Positions 23,278 to 34,503 of a DNA stretch of 64,000 bases are shown here, piece by piece. Position 1 is the stretch's first letter; every line of letters starts with the position of its first letter. Location: contig OX424570.1 of assembly GCA_949152475.1 (NCBI GenBank), positions 23,060,694 to 23,124,693 on the forward strand, in the 5' to 3' direction. The notes under the pieces were generated by a model. It saw only the letters and a program-made list of their open reading frames with translations. It did not search any database and had not been told where the DNA came from. Source of the DNA: Terebella lapidaria (lineage: Eukaryota > Annelida > Polychaeta > Terebellida > Terebellidae). The position numbers and the translations under genes are program-made.

Positions 23278-23587
23278 CTCTGTATCTCAAAAGGACTTGC
23301 TTTCCAACTGACGGCTGCAAGCCCCAATCCGAAACACCCGAGATTATCTCACAAATATAGTGGTTCTGGACACTTTCAAACATAGCGGCTTGACAGCCGT
23401 CAAACATTGCACAAAATGCTGCACACTCCACAAGTTCTCCAGATATGTGACTGGAAATAACCACTGCAGAGGACAGCTGCTGATCCTTGATAAGTTCAAA
23501 AGTTCCTTGAGTATTGATAGTTAATACTCCAATTTTTTGCTCCACTATCGCAATCCAGAATACATGTACAAGCAGATGAGTTGCCAT
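23278..23587 (-). CDS. Signal peptide plus PAN/apple-like exon, gene unit 3
   Basis: Starts with ATG at 23587 and ends at a phase-1 donor (ACAGAG|GTTGG) after 103 codons plus one base. The first ~20 residues are hydrophobic (HLLVHVFWIAIV), a likely signal peptide. The rest follows the PAN/apple-like pattern: ECAAFCAMFDGC, then AAMFESV, a fourth Cys in YICEII, and the end QPSVGKQVLLRYRG. It is about 65% identical to unit 1. The predicted product is a secreted PAN-EGF-trefoil protein; ligand and function are unknown. Confidence 0.8.
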
Positions 23588-26107
23588 TGTTATCCGCTGC
23601 TCTCTGTCAAGACGCTACAAGCCGAGTTTGACAAACTGCGAGACGATTTACAGGGACATGAAGCTGGAGTAGTTATAGATATAGCCTGAAGTTCTATTGA
23701 TCATTGAGGGGACAAACCAAGACTGGCACAATACATTCCTCATGGACATCTCCAGGTGTTGACTGTGAATCGCAAGCAAATACACACAATGCACGTCAAT
23801 AATTAATTCTAAATTAGCAGTAATTTTTGTGGTCTGCATATTATGATTCCATGTCATTTTGAAGTGCCTGTCATTCTAAAGAATACATAATTTTTTCGTA
23901 CTTAATGATTTCTAATGGTTGAATTGAAAGTCAAGGGATGTTCCATCTTTTAACAATTATCTATTCAAACATGGTTTATATTGATAATAATGATCGATTC
24001 CTGTGAATGATACAATATTAGTACGGGTCTATGAAAAAATTACACATGTATGAAGATTCTTGACTTACACTCATAGACGCTTATGGCACATAGGTACCTA
24101 AAAGAGTTTATACATGCAGTTATAAAGCTTCTGGGTCAAAGATGTTATATAAAATTGAAAATGGCCGCCACACGCAGACCAGCGATTCAAGGGCAATGAA
24201 ATTTACACACGAGATACAGAAGGGGAATCTTTGAAAAAATCTCAAAACTATCTGAACAGTTTTTGAAAATATGGCCACCAAAGTCAGAAATTAGCCGTTT
24301 CTCATCAAGAAAATAACCAACATTTTGAAAAAAAAGTGTTGGTTAAAAGATAGAACTGTGGACGACGACAGACGACGGATGCAACGCAATGGCAACCAAT
24401 AGTTCGCCAAGCTAAAACTAAAATTTTTCTTGAGGAACATGTCAATGTCCGAACAATGAATCAGGTCAATTGCGAGATTTCGGGCTATGACAGGGGACGG
24501 CTCCAAGCCAACTGATGGCATGACCCGCAAGCTAATGAGCAAGATTTCGTCAGTGTGTTATGAACAAGGCTGATTACATCTACTATTTTGATTCATGCTT
24601 TGTTACAACTATAGGCGCTCTGTCGCTACAAGCGACAAGGCTGTATCTCCTTATCGCACCATATATCACAACGTCCGTGTAATGAAGTAAGACATGGGGG
24701 TGATAACAATTGACCACAAGAAAGCCAATCAGGCATCAGATATTCTTATTTCAATTCTAGGGTTTTCAGACGGGAAAACCCCATGTCCTCTCGAGGTCAA
24801 GCCATACCTATCATGCGTTAAACCACACATTTGCTACCAATGAACAGTTTCTGCATGTTTCCTGTCTGGAAGCACCAAACAATAATCTCACCAAATGCGA
24901 ACACTTCAGTACACAGTGAGCTCAAAGCTATTCTGTCTTCATATTCTTTTTTCTGGTCATTCGTTTAACCACACATGTCAAATCAGTTTTCAGATATGAA
25001 CAATATCCCTGCGTCAAGTACCAGCTGCAGCAGCAGTGGCACAGAAACACTCGGACAAGTACATGTAGATTCAACCTTTTTCTGAAAAAAATCTAGGAAA
25101 TTATTGCCTGACATGACCAGAAAAAGAGGATGTGCACTCATAGGGCAAGTGTTATTAAAATTATAGCAGGATGCCATGGTGCATAAAGTGTCTGAGTTCT
25201 CATTTTATTGTAATTGAACAATATCGGATGAAATGTGTTCTACATGAACCTAGGATAAAGTAACTATTCTCATCGAGAGCTTAATCTTCATGTTACATGT
25301 TGTGCACAGCAAACCTGTGCATTCTCCGTAGCAATCTCTTCCATCCACGTTCTTCCCTTCAACCTTCTACCCTACTTATAACCACTACTCCGGCCTTCTG
25401 TTATCGCTGGAACATTATGTACACAGCATCATCTATGGCGTGAGATCTAGACAATCAAGGATATTAGTAGGAACCAAAAAGGTAAGATCCCCAAATTTCA
25501 AAGTGAACACAGAATGACTTTCCGTGACTTATGAAATGTCCACATTGACTCCGAGGGAGAAACCTGATAAATGAGCAAACTTTGGCAGGTAAAGCTCAAG
25601 GTCACTCATAAGTATTATCAATGAACCTCTACTACAGACTACAGCTAATCAGCTAATACGTCTCATGTTTCACATCAACACGTCATCCAAGGTCATTGTT
25701 TTAAAGGTCATATAGTATTTTGTATCAGTGTTCAGTTCAATACTGCTATAGACTCTACCTGCAACCATGTTGGCCCCACATCCAATTCCCCCACGAACTA
25801 AGCTCAAAGTCAGTATTTGGCCTGTCAAAGTCAAATTCAAGGTCATCATTTTCAAACCCGTACATGACTTCATGTGTTCGATACTGACACGCCACGTATC
25901 GCATTGAGAACTAACCCCAAAAACGACTTGATCAAGTTTGTGACCCATAGCACCATTACGAAAAACCTCTAAGTACCAAGATCTTGTCGTTGGGAGATAC
26001 AATCATAAGGCAACTATCATAATGTCCATCTCTTTATGGGCCAAATATGGAACAACAAGGGTATGATCAGAAATCGTGCTGGTGCCACAATTGATGTAGC
26101 AGACCTA
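23588..26107. other. Intergenic between unit 3 and the MITE
   Basis: 23588-23870 is the upstream region shared with units 1 and 2. 24150-24560 holds a GGACGACGACAGACGACGGATG segment and ATGGCCGCCA words, resembling dispersed repeats of marine invertebrates. 25570-25990 has several AAGGTCA words in both orientations. Open frames here (longest 110 codons, 25670-26002) show no domain. No gene is supported. Confidence 0.5.
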
Positions 26108-26109
26108 TA

Positions 26110-26554
26110 CAGTACCGATTTCGCAAAACCTCACCAAAATGCTAGCACGCTGAACCTGGCATTTAGCACGTGCTAGCCTAACTTCGCCAGACTAGCATGG
26201 TGTGTGCGAGCATCGCCTTATGCTAGCATTGCTTCTTTGCACTGTGGCACACTGAACGCATATAACAATTTTTCGTAAAAAAGGCATTATATGCCCGTAT
26301 ATGCTCACAGGAACATGGTCAGTGGTTAATAGACAGTCTGTATTATGTACATCGTATGGGCAAATGCAAAGTTCAAGTTCAGTTCATATTAGAGTCTGTA
26401 TTTGCATGTTCGCCTGTTCAACTAACAGTCACTTGATGCGTGGCATTGCGCCCACTGGTCGCACCGTGTGAATTGATGCTAGTACCAAGTCGTACGGGCT
26501 AGCAATTAGCATGTAACATTAGCATGGCTAGTGAGGTTTTACAAATCGGTACTG
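26110..26554. mobile_element. MITE-like element with 25-bp terminal inverted repeats
   Basis: The ends are CAGTACCGATTTCGCAAAAC (26110 on) and, in reverse complement at 26554, CAGTACCGATTTGTAAAACC, continuing to CTCAC on both sides. TA flanks each end (26108-26109, 26555-26556), as expected of Tc1/mariner-type insertion. The 445-bp interior has many GCTAGCA-like words (GCTAGCAC, TGCTAGCA, GCTAGCAATTAGCATG) and no coding capacity. It is a non-autonomous DNA transposon. Confidence 0.8.
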
Positions 26555-26556
26555 TA

Positions 26557-27062
26557 TCCTGCAGTAAATTTGAATAGTGCATGTCTGAACTCAAATAACA
26601 TTTACACCACAGATCAGGACTCAACTGAGTAATTAATGACGTTTCATATTTGCCGTCTGCATAAATTTTGCGCTACGGATAGTCTGTTTCTGCAAACACT
26701 AAGGAGGCCATACAATTTTTGAGTGGTTTATTTTGGCGGCCATGTTAAATACATCATCAGTATCGTATAACACTGTATTATATAGATGTCAATGGTCGTT
26801 TGTTTCCTATTTATAATGGTATTACAGCATAATTATGAGATAATGTTCAAAATTCCAGTGTACAGTCCACATTTCAATCGTGGACAACTAATTCTGCATT
26901 CTGAGTTTTATTATTATCAAATATTATGGTACATACACATTTTTGTGTGTTTGACAATAGTGGACAACTCAACAAACGAATAATCTCTATTTTTATTAAC
27001 ATGTGAAAATGCACTAAATTGCATTGTACTCTTGAAATCGTTGGATTCTGGAAATGGCCTTT
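26557..27062. other. Spacer downstream of ZW10, no gene
   Basis: AT-rich sequence between the MITE and the ZW10 3' end. Short open frames show no domain. It probably contains the ZW10 transcript end. Confidence 0.5.
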
Positions 27063-27068
27063 TTTATT
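27063..27068 (-). promoter_or_regulatory. Candidate polyadenylation signal of ZW10
   Basis: AATAAA on the minus strand about 170 bp beyond the ZW10 stop codon. Other AATAAA-like words occur nearby in this AT-rich stretch, so the assignment is tentative. Confidence 0.45.
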
Positions 27069-27235
27069 ACAAGTTCAAATATTTCTATTAGTGGCTCACT
27101 TCGAGTCTAACATAAACAACAAATGCATGCTGTTAATTGAGCAAACAATAAAACATGATTTTGAACAATTTCTTACTGGTACTATGATACATATATATCA
27201 TCTTTCAATACCACTAACAATAAAATATCTATAAA

Positions 27236-27609
27236 TCACTTAATTGTTACCAACACCTTTGCTCGTTTATCTGTATTCTGAAACAGAGCCCTGATCAGGT
27301 GTTTAACCTCATTTGCACCCATTGCCTCTGCTAAGGGCCCTTTGCCATTGGCCCATCGGTCTCCAATATCTTGTAAACCTGAGTTCAAAATCAATAACAG
27401 TTCCTTGTACTTGGCCCAATTCGGGACAAACTTGTGCAGCAGGACTTCTGACACTTGCCCAGCACTGTGCTCGGTTTCGAACCATGACGGCGACTTTTCG
27501 GCCAAGACGGCGAGGATCCCGTGGAGACTCCCGGCGTCCTTGGACGAGATATCCTCGAGCTCCACAACACGGTCTACAATCTCAGTCAGGGCCGAGTTCA
27601 GCAGAGTAC
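27236..27609 (-). CDS. ZW10: ZW10 exon 7 (last coding exon)
   Basis: Begins after acceptor CTCCAG with GTACTCTGCTGAAC (phase 1) and runs 124 codons to a TGA at 27236. It encodes the C-terminal helical bundle including [16 protein letters not shown] and [19 protein letters not shown], the most conserved part of the family. Confidence 0.96.
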
Positions 27610-30600
27610 CTGGAGATTAGAATTAGAACTGTTATATAACAGGGAAGTATGGGTATGCTACTGCTTAGGAATTCAGTAGTGTCGATCGATGAATGTAAAT
27701 ATATGGTTTCCAGTTTTTTTTTTATTTGTGAGGGACATCATTCCACACCTCTTGCGTCTTTCGGGTAGTTTGAAAACAGGATTAACAGTATACAATCTGT
27801 ACTTTTTTTGCAATCAAAACTCATAATATTTGAAAATATATTGACTCATTACAATAAAACTCAATCTGAAACTATCAAGGATCCAAATTTGAACCAGGTC
27901 TATACATGTACACACTGAAGACCATATCTTATGATACTGTACTCACTTCAGACAAAATTATGACCAGTTTACATGTATTGGAAACTGACCGATAGACTTG
28001 TGGTAGATGATGTCGGACAGCGTGTCGACCCACACTGTACTCAGGCGCTGTAGCTGGTGTATAACTTGTTTGATGGCACGTTCCGCACTCACATAGTTCC
28101 CCTTGTCACTCACGTTAGCAAAACCTGAAATACAAATGCTGAATTTTAGAATTCTGATTCAGAATTCGGCTATTCCTATATTTTAGGCCTCTATTCATTA
28201 ACTCAACTGTCATCTATACAAACCGTTATTTCAGTATTTTTCATCATTCACTTTTTTAATTTGAGCGTAGTACACATTAAGTCACGAAATTCAAGACACA
28301 AGAACTGAATTATTGTGCTTCAACAGATCTGTAGAGCCATATTCAAATCAAAATCTATAATGATTTTTGCCCATAACTCATTGAATCATATTTTTCAATT
28401 GAGCATAAAACCAAAATTTTCTCCCCGAATTTTATACCTTAAACTCTATCAGTGGAAAATTTAGCAATGTACCCCAATGACAATGTACAATTTTAACCAC
28501 AAACTGACTTTCATGATGTTTTTATTAATGACGCTCAATGTTAATATATAAAATCTCACACTGATCTGACGATCCCAAACAAAGTTACAGATGGAATTTT
28601 CTGTATTGAAATTGACTAAACTCATCCAACTATTCCCAGACCTTGTGCCGAGCTGAGACACTCGAGAATCTGCTCCTTCTGTTTGCGCATCTGCTCGAGG
28701 AAGACATCCGTTCCCGCTCGTCGTAGTTTGGGGACGAGGTCGACAAACGATGCGGCCCCTTCACAGAGTGGTGGCGGTAGTTTGAGGGCGAACTGGTGAC
28801 CGAGGGTGAGGAGGTGATGTGACAGGTACATGCAGTTGTTGTGGTGAAGGGCTGGAATAAAGCATACCAAACAGTTTGGGTATATAAATGAATCATTTTA
28901 TTGTAATATTGATTTGCTTTTTCATGCTTTTCTTCCAGAAATTATGTCAATAATTCATATAAGTCTGGCATTCTTTATTGAATATCTATAATAATATTAT
29001 TGTGAACATGACAAATGTGTCACAATTTTATATATTGCCTATTGCCATGAACACTCCATGAAGTCATTACAGTCATCACAGCAATGAAATCAACTCAAAT
29101 ACCAGAATACTTCCTCTCATGATTTCAGCCCGATGTCATTGAACATGGCAGTATATTGTAGGCCTACACATTAGTAGATATATAGATGTAATCCTATGTT
29201 GAAAGAGCAACCCCCAGATTATGCTCAGGAGGCCAGTGAGTCTTACCAGCCAGCTGAGGAAGCGTGGCGAGACTGTCACGATGGTATCGCGGGACAACCT
29301 CGAGGTACAGCTGGAGCACGTCCCGTACACTGTAGAACAGCTGGATGGAGTACTCAGGGGACTCGGAGCCCTCACACGCCTCAGACAGAGTTCCATACAC
29401 CAGCTCCATCACACGCTCCGTTGACACACTGCAGAAGGGGGGTGGAAAGTTGCAAAACAAGAAATGAATTGTCGTGTGCCGGTACTGTGTACCTCTCCAC
29501 CTGCTGTAGACTATATTCATAGATGGGTTTTCACAAAAATACCTGAATATGACATGTGCAAAAACTGAAGAATTCAAGATCATCGTGATGAGAATTACAT
29601 TTTCACGAAAATTCCGACACTGACAGTGTTTTTTAAAAGAAGTGTTCTTGTAAGTATATTTTTTCGATTGCCAGATAACTTCCTTTTCCGGCAAGTTTCA
29701 TGTACACGATAACCACGGTAACTGGAATCTGGCAATGCTAACCTGATGGAGATAGCTGGTAGCTTGAGCGTTTTTGCAGCAAGACCTCCCTCAGTTTCAA
29801 GTGACGATCCTGTTTTACCCTCTGACTTTTTAGAAGTTCCATCACTAGTCTGCTCTTCTTTTCCGACCTTCACTGTCTGATGAATGTCCATCTTCATCAA
29901 CTGTCGAGCTTTCTCCAACGTCTCCTCACATTTCTTGTTAGCGAACAGAACGTTGATGTCATTGACATAGTCAGAAAGTGTTGTCTCACTCTCGTCTATG
30001 AGCCTCGATGAAACGAGAAATGTTTGCAAGCCTTCTACAATGGGTATTGTCTTGGAGTAAGCTTCCAGGCCTGCCTTCGTGCTGGGTATTGAGTATTTCA
30101 GGCACCTTGCGATGACTTGGTCAGTGATAAGTCGTTGACTCATGGATTGCCCGAGAATATGCATGAGACAGATTTTGGAGTTTGCTTTGCCATCTGCCAC
30201 TTCAGCAGCGAATAATTTCGACCCGAGAAACATTATGGTTTCCGTCAAGAGACTAGCCATTTGTTGAACAGTGAACGCACCATTTTTCGCTGGGCTCGAG
30301 GTCACGCCTTTCAGGGAAAGTGTAGAATCTTTCACAGTTACACGTAGACCCTCATGTGTCAACATAGGCTCAATGATGTGCTCAAGAAACCTCTGTCCAA
30401 ACAACTCCAGCTTTGACCGGAGGTTATTTCCGTTGTGCAGAGCTTGCAGAAGACCAGCAACCATTTCAATATTTTCCTCGGTCTTGTTAATTGTCAATGA
30501 TATGTCCCACGAAGTGTTCGACTTACTCTTTCCAGTGTCTTCTTTCTTAATCGACCAGCTCACAAGGTCAGCCCAAGCTCGAGACATGTCAGTATCGAGC

Positions 30601-31525
30601 ATCGTTTTCTTCTTTTCATAGTCTTCTTTCAAAGCTTGTAGGATTTTGATTTCGTTGTCCCTCGCGGTAGTCGTCTCTGAAAGTGCGGTGTTTACAATGT
30701 CCAACTTCGCGGTGGCTTCTAGGAAGTTCTTAGCCTTCAAAGCGGTGTTGAATTCTTCAAGAGCGCTGTTTATTTTGACGAGACGCCCCATGATTGTCAT
30801 CATCAGGTTGACCTCAGCCAACTGCGTGGACATGTCCTTGTACTCTGATGATGAGCTTTTAACATGTGCTTCCACCTAGTGTCGGAAACACCAAACAAAA
30901 ATAGAAATACTATTCAGACATGAATTATGACATACCATTACATGGACTTAAGAACTGACTGGTTCCAGTCAACATGAAAGATGTGACAAAAACTACAAAT
31001 ATGTTTTACTTTACTAGCCTTATACTAGGGCCTGAACAACTGGTCAAGTATAGCAGGTATCAAATCAATTGATATTGCGAATAGACACAATATACCGACC
31101 AATAGAATATATACAATAGAATATAATAGAATACAATATACTGACCTCTGTTTTGACACTACTAACAATCTTCTGCTTGTCATCCTGCAATGCCTCATAT
31201 CTAGATTTAAGCTCCAGCGCGGCTGCCAGATGTAAATGGAAGTCTTTATACTTCCGCTGGAGCAAGTCGTAAACTTCCGCCCGAATCTCATCAGCTCGCT
31301 TGTTGAAGCAGTTGAGTTTAGTGGCAATGTCATCTTGGTCCGCTGCACTATCCAAGCGACCTGCAAATGAAGCAGAATAGCTAATGCATTCAATCTAAAT
31401 GCACATTGCAGGGCTAGAATTTCGGCGAGAATCCGAGAATCGATTCTCGCAAAATGGCTCCTGATTCTCGCAAAAAATAATGGAGTCTCGCAAAATTTTA
31501 TGAAATTCTAGGCCTGTATTGAGTG

Positions 31526-31601
<76 letters not shown>

Positions 31602-32831
31602 GTAGTAGTTTGATGTAGTATATACTAGCAGACCAGAAAGCAATTGAAATGTATTCCAGCAAGAAAGGGAATATTATGTACAGTCGTAAGTTTCGTGTGA
31701 TGTCTCAGTCAAGCACACTACAAATTTGGTAATTGCTGACTTACAAAAATATGACATTTTGTCATAAACATTCTACACATGTATTTGGATTGGAGAGTGA
31801 TAAATCACTTCAATTCAGCGCGTTTGGGCGGAAATTTGACTGATGTGAAGTGTTTTAGGCTGAATTACGAGGGTGCAAAATACGTTCACGATTAACCGGT
31901 CACAAAAATATTGAGGCTGAATTAAGACTATGAGGCTGCAAAATACGTTTCCGATTAAGAGTCGTACTGGGGGAAGGTGAAGATAAAGTTCAAGGCGATG
32001 AAGGGTGTTGATGCCTATCAGCTGCCCAGCTACCTCGACGAGCGCATGTGGTTGGATCGTTATGCGCCCTCAACTGAGTCGGCTTTCCGTAACATTTGTG
32101 AACATATATCAGAAATCTATGTGTTTCAATGAATTTTTACATAATTATATCAGAAATCTATGTGTTTCAGTTAACTTGTATTGACTAAATATGTATTACA
32201 AATAAACATATATTATGCATGTGTATTTAGGCTATGTGTTGTTTAACTAAATGCCTCCGTAAAAACATATGTCTAGAACAGTTCAAAAGCATGTACCCGG
32301 CAGGAGTGCTCTAATCCAGGTAAGGTATACAAACTAAACACCCCCCCATGATTGCAATAGTCTCGACCAATATCTTGACAGTTATATTTCAATCTTTCTT
32401 TGAAGCCATTGTTCCGTCCCACATTACCCGTATACGAGAAATGTGACTGCAAACATTATTCGTAGTTGAGAATTGGACATTTCTGGTATACGAGAAATGT
32501 CCATTTCTCGTATAGATCTATACGAGGAGTGTGCCTTCAAGTTGACTTGATCCAGTAAGAATCGGTTACAAAACATGTAACCAGTTACACTCTGTAACCG
32601 AATCGTAACCGAGTACTCGTTAAAGCCCTGGTGAATGACAGCCATGAGATCAGACGTGACAGTGAGTGACAGTGGGCGATAATAGAGTAATCGAACAGAT
32701 GTTTCCATCAAATAGAAAAAATCGTAAACTGATGTTTTTGTTTCCATCAATAACCAAACAAATCTTATGTATACGATACCTGCTGTTGCCAAAACCTCTG
32801 TTACAAAGCTTGATGTCGACGAAACCGACAT
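27236..32831 (-). CDS. ZW10: ZW10 kinetochore / ER-Golgi tethering protein, seven exons
   Basis: Seven exons (27236-27609, 27990-28124, 28642-28851, 29247-29428, 29743-30875, 31146-31360, 32780-32831) join in frame to 2301 nt, 766 residues plus stop, close to the vertebrate protein (about 780). The C-terminal half is strongly conserved: [47 protein letters not shown] and [10 protein letters not shown]. The N-terminus (SFVTEVLA) also matches. ZW10 is the scaffold of the RZZ complex (ROD-ZW10-Zwilch), which recruits dynein and Mad1/Mad2 to kinetochores. It is also part of the NRZ complex (with NAG and RINT1), which tethers COPI vesicles at the ER. The N-terminal coiled region binds RINT1/Zwilch partners in the family. 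All junctions obey GT-AG. Confidence 0.97.
27990..28124 (-). CDS. ZW10: ZW10 exon 6
   Basis: 135 bp, phase 1 to phase 1, acceptor TTTCAG|GTTTTGC and donor ATCG|GTCAGT. It encodes [20 protein letters not shown] and the following [16 protein letters not shown], matching the family segment upstream of the GTLLN motif in exon 7. It is too short to stand out as an open frame. Confidence 0.93.
28642..28851 (-). CDS. ZW10: ZW10 exon 5
   Basis: 210 bp, acceptor TTCCAG|CCCTTC and donor CACAAG|GTCTGG. It encodes [39 protein letters not shown] and [20 protein letters not shown], with near-identity to animal ZW10 in the HHNNC region. Confidence 0.96.
29247..29428 (-). CDS. ZW10: ZW10 exon 4
   Basis: 182 bp, acceptor TTCTGCAG|TGTGTC and donor GCTG|GTAAGA. 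It encodes [17 protein letters not shown] followed by [19 protein letters not shown] and SLATLPQLA, the family's central helical region. Confidence 0.95.
29743..30875 (-). CDS. ZW10: ZW10 exon 3 (large central exon)
   Basis: A 1133-bp exon, acceptor ACTAG|GTGGAA and donor ATCAG|GTTAGC. It covers roughly residues 90-466: the end of the N-terminal coiled coil, the variable middle, and the conserved LKYSIP-like ([14 protein letters not shown]) and [17 protein letters not shown] segments. A charged, low-complexity stretch (about residues 435-455) precedes the exon end. Vertebrate ZW10 genes split this region into several exons, so the single large exon suggests intron loss in this lineage. Confidence 0.93.
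31146..31360 (-). CDS. ZW10: ZW10 exon 2
   Basis: 215 bp, acceptor TTTGCAG|GTCGC (phase 1) and donor CAGAG|GTCAGT (phase 0). It encodes the N-terminal coiled coil: [19 protein letters not shown], then [19 protein letters not shown] and a second helix of charged heptads. This region contacts partner subunits in RZZ and NRZ. Confidence 0.93.
31527..31597. repeat. (TA)n microsatellite in ZW10 intron 1
   Basis: An uninterrupted run of about 35 TA dinucleotides within intron 1 of ZW10. Cruciform or slippage-prone; no coding meaning. Confidence 0.97.
32780..32831 (-). CDS. ZW10: ZW10 exon 1 (start exon)
   Basis: ATG at 32831 starts 17 codons plus one base ([11 protein letters not shown] across the junction), then donor GCAG|GTATCG. 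The SFVTEVLA string matches the conserved start of animal ZW10. Joining to exon 2 restores a continuous frame (phase 1). Intron 1 is 1.4 kb and contains the TA microsatellite. Confidence 0.9.
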
Positions 32832-32996
32832 TTTCAGTGATTTTTCACAAAATCGGCGCCAACGTCAACGGTCAGTGAAAGTCGGACACGACCACGACCC
32901 GGATTTCGCAGCCGTGATGACGGAACATCATGACGGAGTTCCCTGGGAGCTGGGATAGCATTGTATAGTCGCAAGTCTTATCAGCTTATTACGGTG

Positions 32997-33564
32997 GCTC
33001 ATATTCGCCAGATGGAGGAATGCACTTTTTTCTTTACAGCGTTATAACGCTGTAATACAGCGTATTAACGCTGTAAATTAAAGCGTAATTACGCTGTAAA
33101 TTAAAGCGTTATTACGCTCTATTACAGCGTTATAACGCTCTAATTTATAGCGTAATTACGCTTTAATTTACAGCGTAATTACGCTCTAATTACAGCGTTA
33201 TTACGCTGTAATTTAGGCGTTATTACGCTGTAAATTACAGCGTTATAACGCTCTAATTTACACTGCCAGAGACATCATCGGACCTGCTAGTTCATCAGCT
33301 CAATCATTTGTAGGGAAATCTCAAAATTATTCTGATCTAGATATGTTTATTACAAATCACGATAATGGAAATATGCTAGGAAGGTGAACGGTTTAATTTA
33401 GAGCGTAATAACGCTCTAAAATAGAGCGTTATAACGCTTTACGAAAAAGTATAGAGAGGTGATGAAACATGGATCTTTCATCAACCTTTGATGGACACGT
33501 GTGTATTACAGCGTTATTACACTGTAATTAAAAATTTGCGGTCCTCTATGTGGCGAATATGAGC
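32997..33564. mobile_element. TIR element filled with AGCGTTATAACGCT palindromes
   Basis: Ends are 23-bp inverted repeats: GCTCATATTCGCCAGATGGA(GGA) at 32997-33019 and its imperfect reverse complement at 33542-33564 (21 of 23 matching). Inside are about 13 copies of a 14-bp (near-)palindrome AGCGTWATWACGCT, ten of them packed in 33037-33255 at about 22-bp spacing, separated by AT-rich TAATTTA linkers; two lie at 33402-33440 and one at 33508-33524. A 71-bp segment (33437-33507) is identical to 34433-34503 outside the element. No coding capacity. It lies about 170 bp upstream of the ZW10 start codon. Confidence 0.8.
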
Positions 33565-34432
33565 TTCTGTAGCTTATGGTGGCTATAGGCACGTTCATTC
33601 ACAGAATTTTCGACGCATATATCTAGACTTATTATTTTCAGTGAATCAAGTAATATGTTGTAACTGTATGAATAATAAATCTATATTTTAGAGATAATTA
33701 ACTAGCCTACAGATCGAGAGTATTACCGATTACGAATTTTGAAATTATCAGGCTAACTACACGTATACAGGCCAATAAATATCTAGCCAGCCAATTATCT
33801 TCAGAAATATTCACATCATTCAAACTTTCTGCAAGATACGCGCAGATAATGATATAAATCTCCTACGAAACTTTCACTTTATACAAGCACGCGTCGAAAA
33901 TAGGCGAGAGGGGGTAGATCCCATCTTCCGAGGTGTCTGACTTATTTATTAGAGCCCGGACGAGTCGACGGGTAATCGAATTCGGGGCGGGTCATACAAT
34001 TACCCGGGTCGGAAGTTTTTTACCCGTACCCTGAAAGCTAATAAAGATATTGTTCTTGCATTGAATATTAGCGATAAACACTAGTAAAATCACAAGAATG
34101 ACAAGGAAATCATTGGAAAAAAATCGAAGTAGTTTCGCGAGATCTGTTTCAAACTTGAAAATAAAAACAGACGAAACAAATAATATGTGTCAAAGATCCA
34201 TGACTGGTGTTTATGTGTTGCAAATTGCTCCTGTGAGTCCCGTTCAAACGCTGATATATATTTGGACGGGTGCCCGGGTCGGAAATTTTCGACTCGTCCG
34301 GGCCCTATTATTTATATAGGCCCAGCTTAACTATACAAAACTGAACGATCGTTTGCACGTGTCAGCAGTTGTCTGGTGTATTAGCATGATTATTTTGTCA
34401 TTTGCAAAAAAAATCCCTGAGGTGTCAGAAAA
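33565..34432. other. Intergenic, with CCCGGGTCGGAA-type short inverted segment
   Basis: No gene. 33945-34030 (CGGACGAGTCGACGGGTAATCG, then TTACCCGGGTCGGAAGTTTT) and 34262-34305 (GGACGGGTGCCCGGGTCGGAAA, then CGACTCGTCCGGGCCC) have GC-rich, partly inverse-complementary words around an AT-rich core of about 300 bp. These could be degenerate ends of another short inverted-repeat element. Confidence 0.4.
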
Positions 34433-34503
34433 CTTTACGAAAAAGTATAGAGAGGTGATGAAACATGGATCTTTCATCAACCTTTGATGGACACGTGTGT
34501 ATT
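34433..34503. repeat. 71-bp sequence identical to part of the palindrome element
   Basis: This stretch is base-for-base the same as 33437-33507, 996 bp away in the same orientation. Outside the 71 bp the flanks are unrelated. Identity over the full length points to a recent copying event between the two sites. Confidence 0.9.

Noticed and set aside
25670-26002. 110-codon minus-strand open frame
   Set aside because: Lies over repeated AAGGTCA words with no protein domain; probably incidental.
30271-30621. 116-codon plus-strand open frame
   Set aside because: It is the antisense shadow of ZW10 exon 3.
33037-33255. CRISPR-like regularly spaced repeats
   Set aside because: The repeats are self-complementary, the spacers are short AT-rich linkers and not unique, and the genome is eukaryotic. 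It is part of a TIR element.
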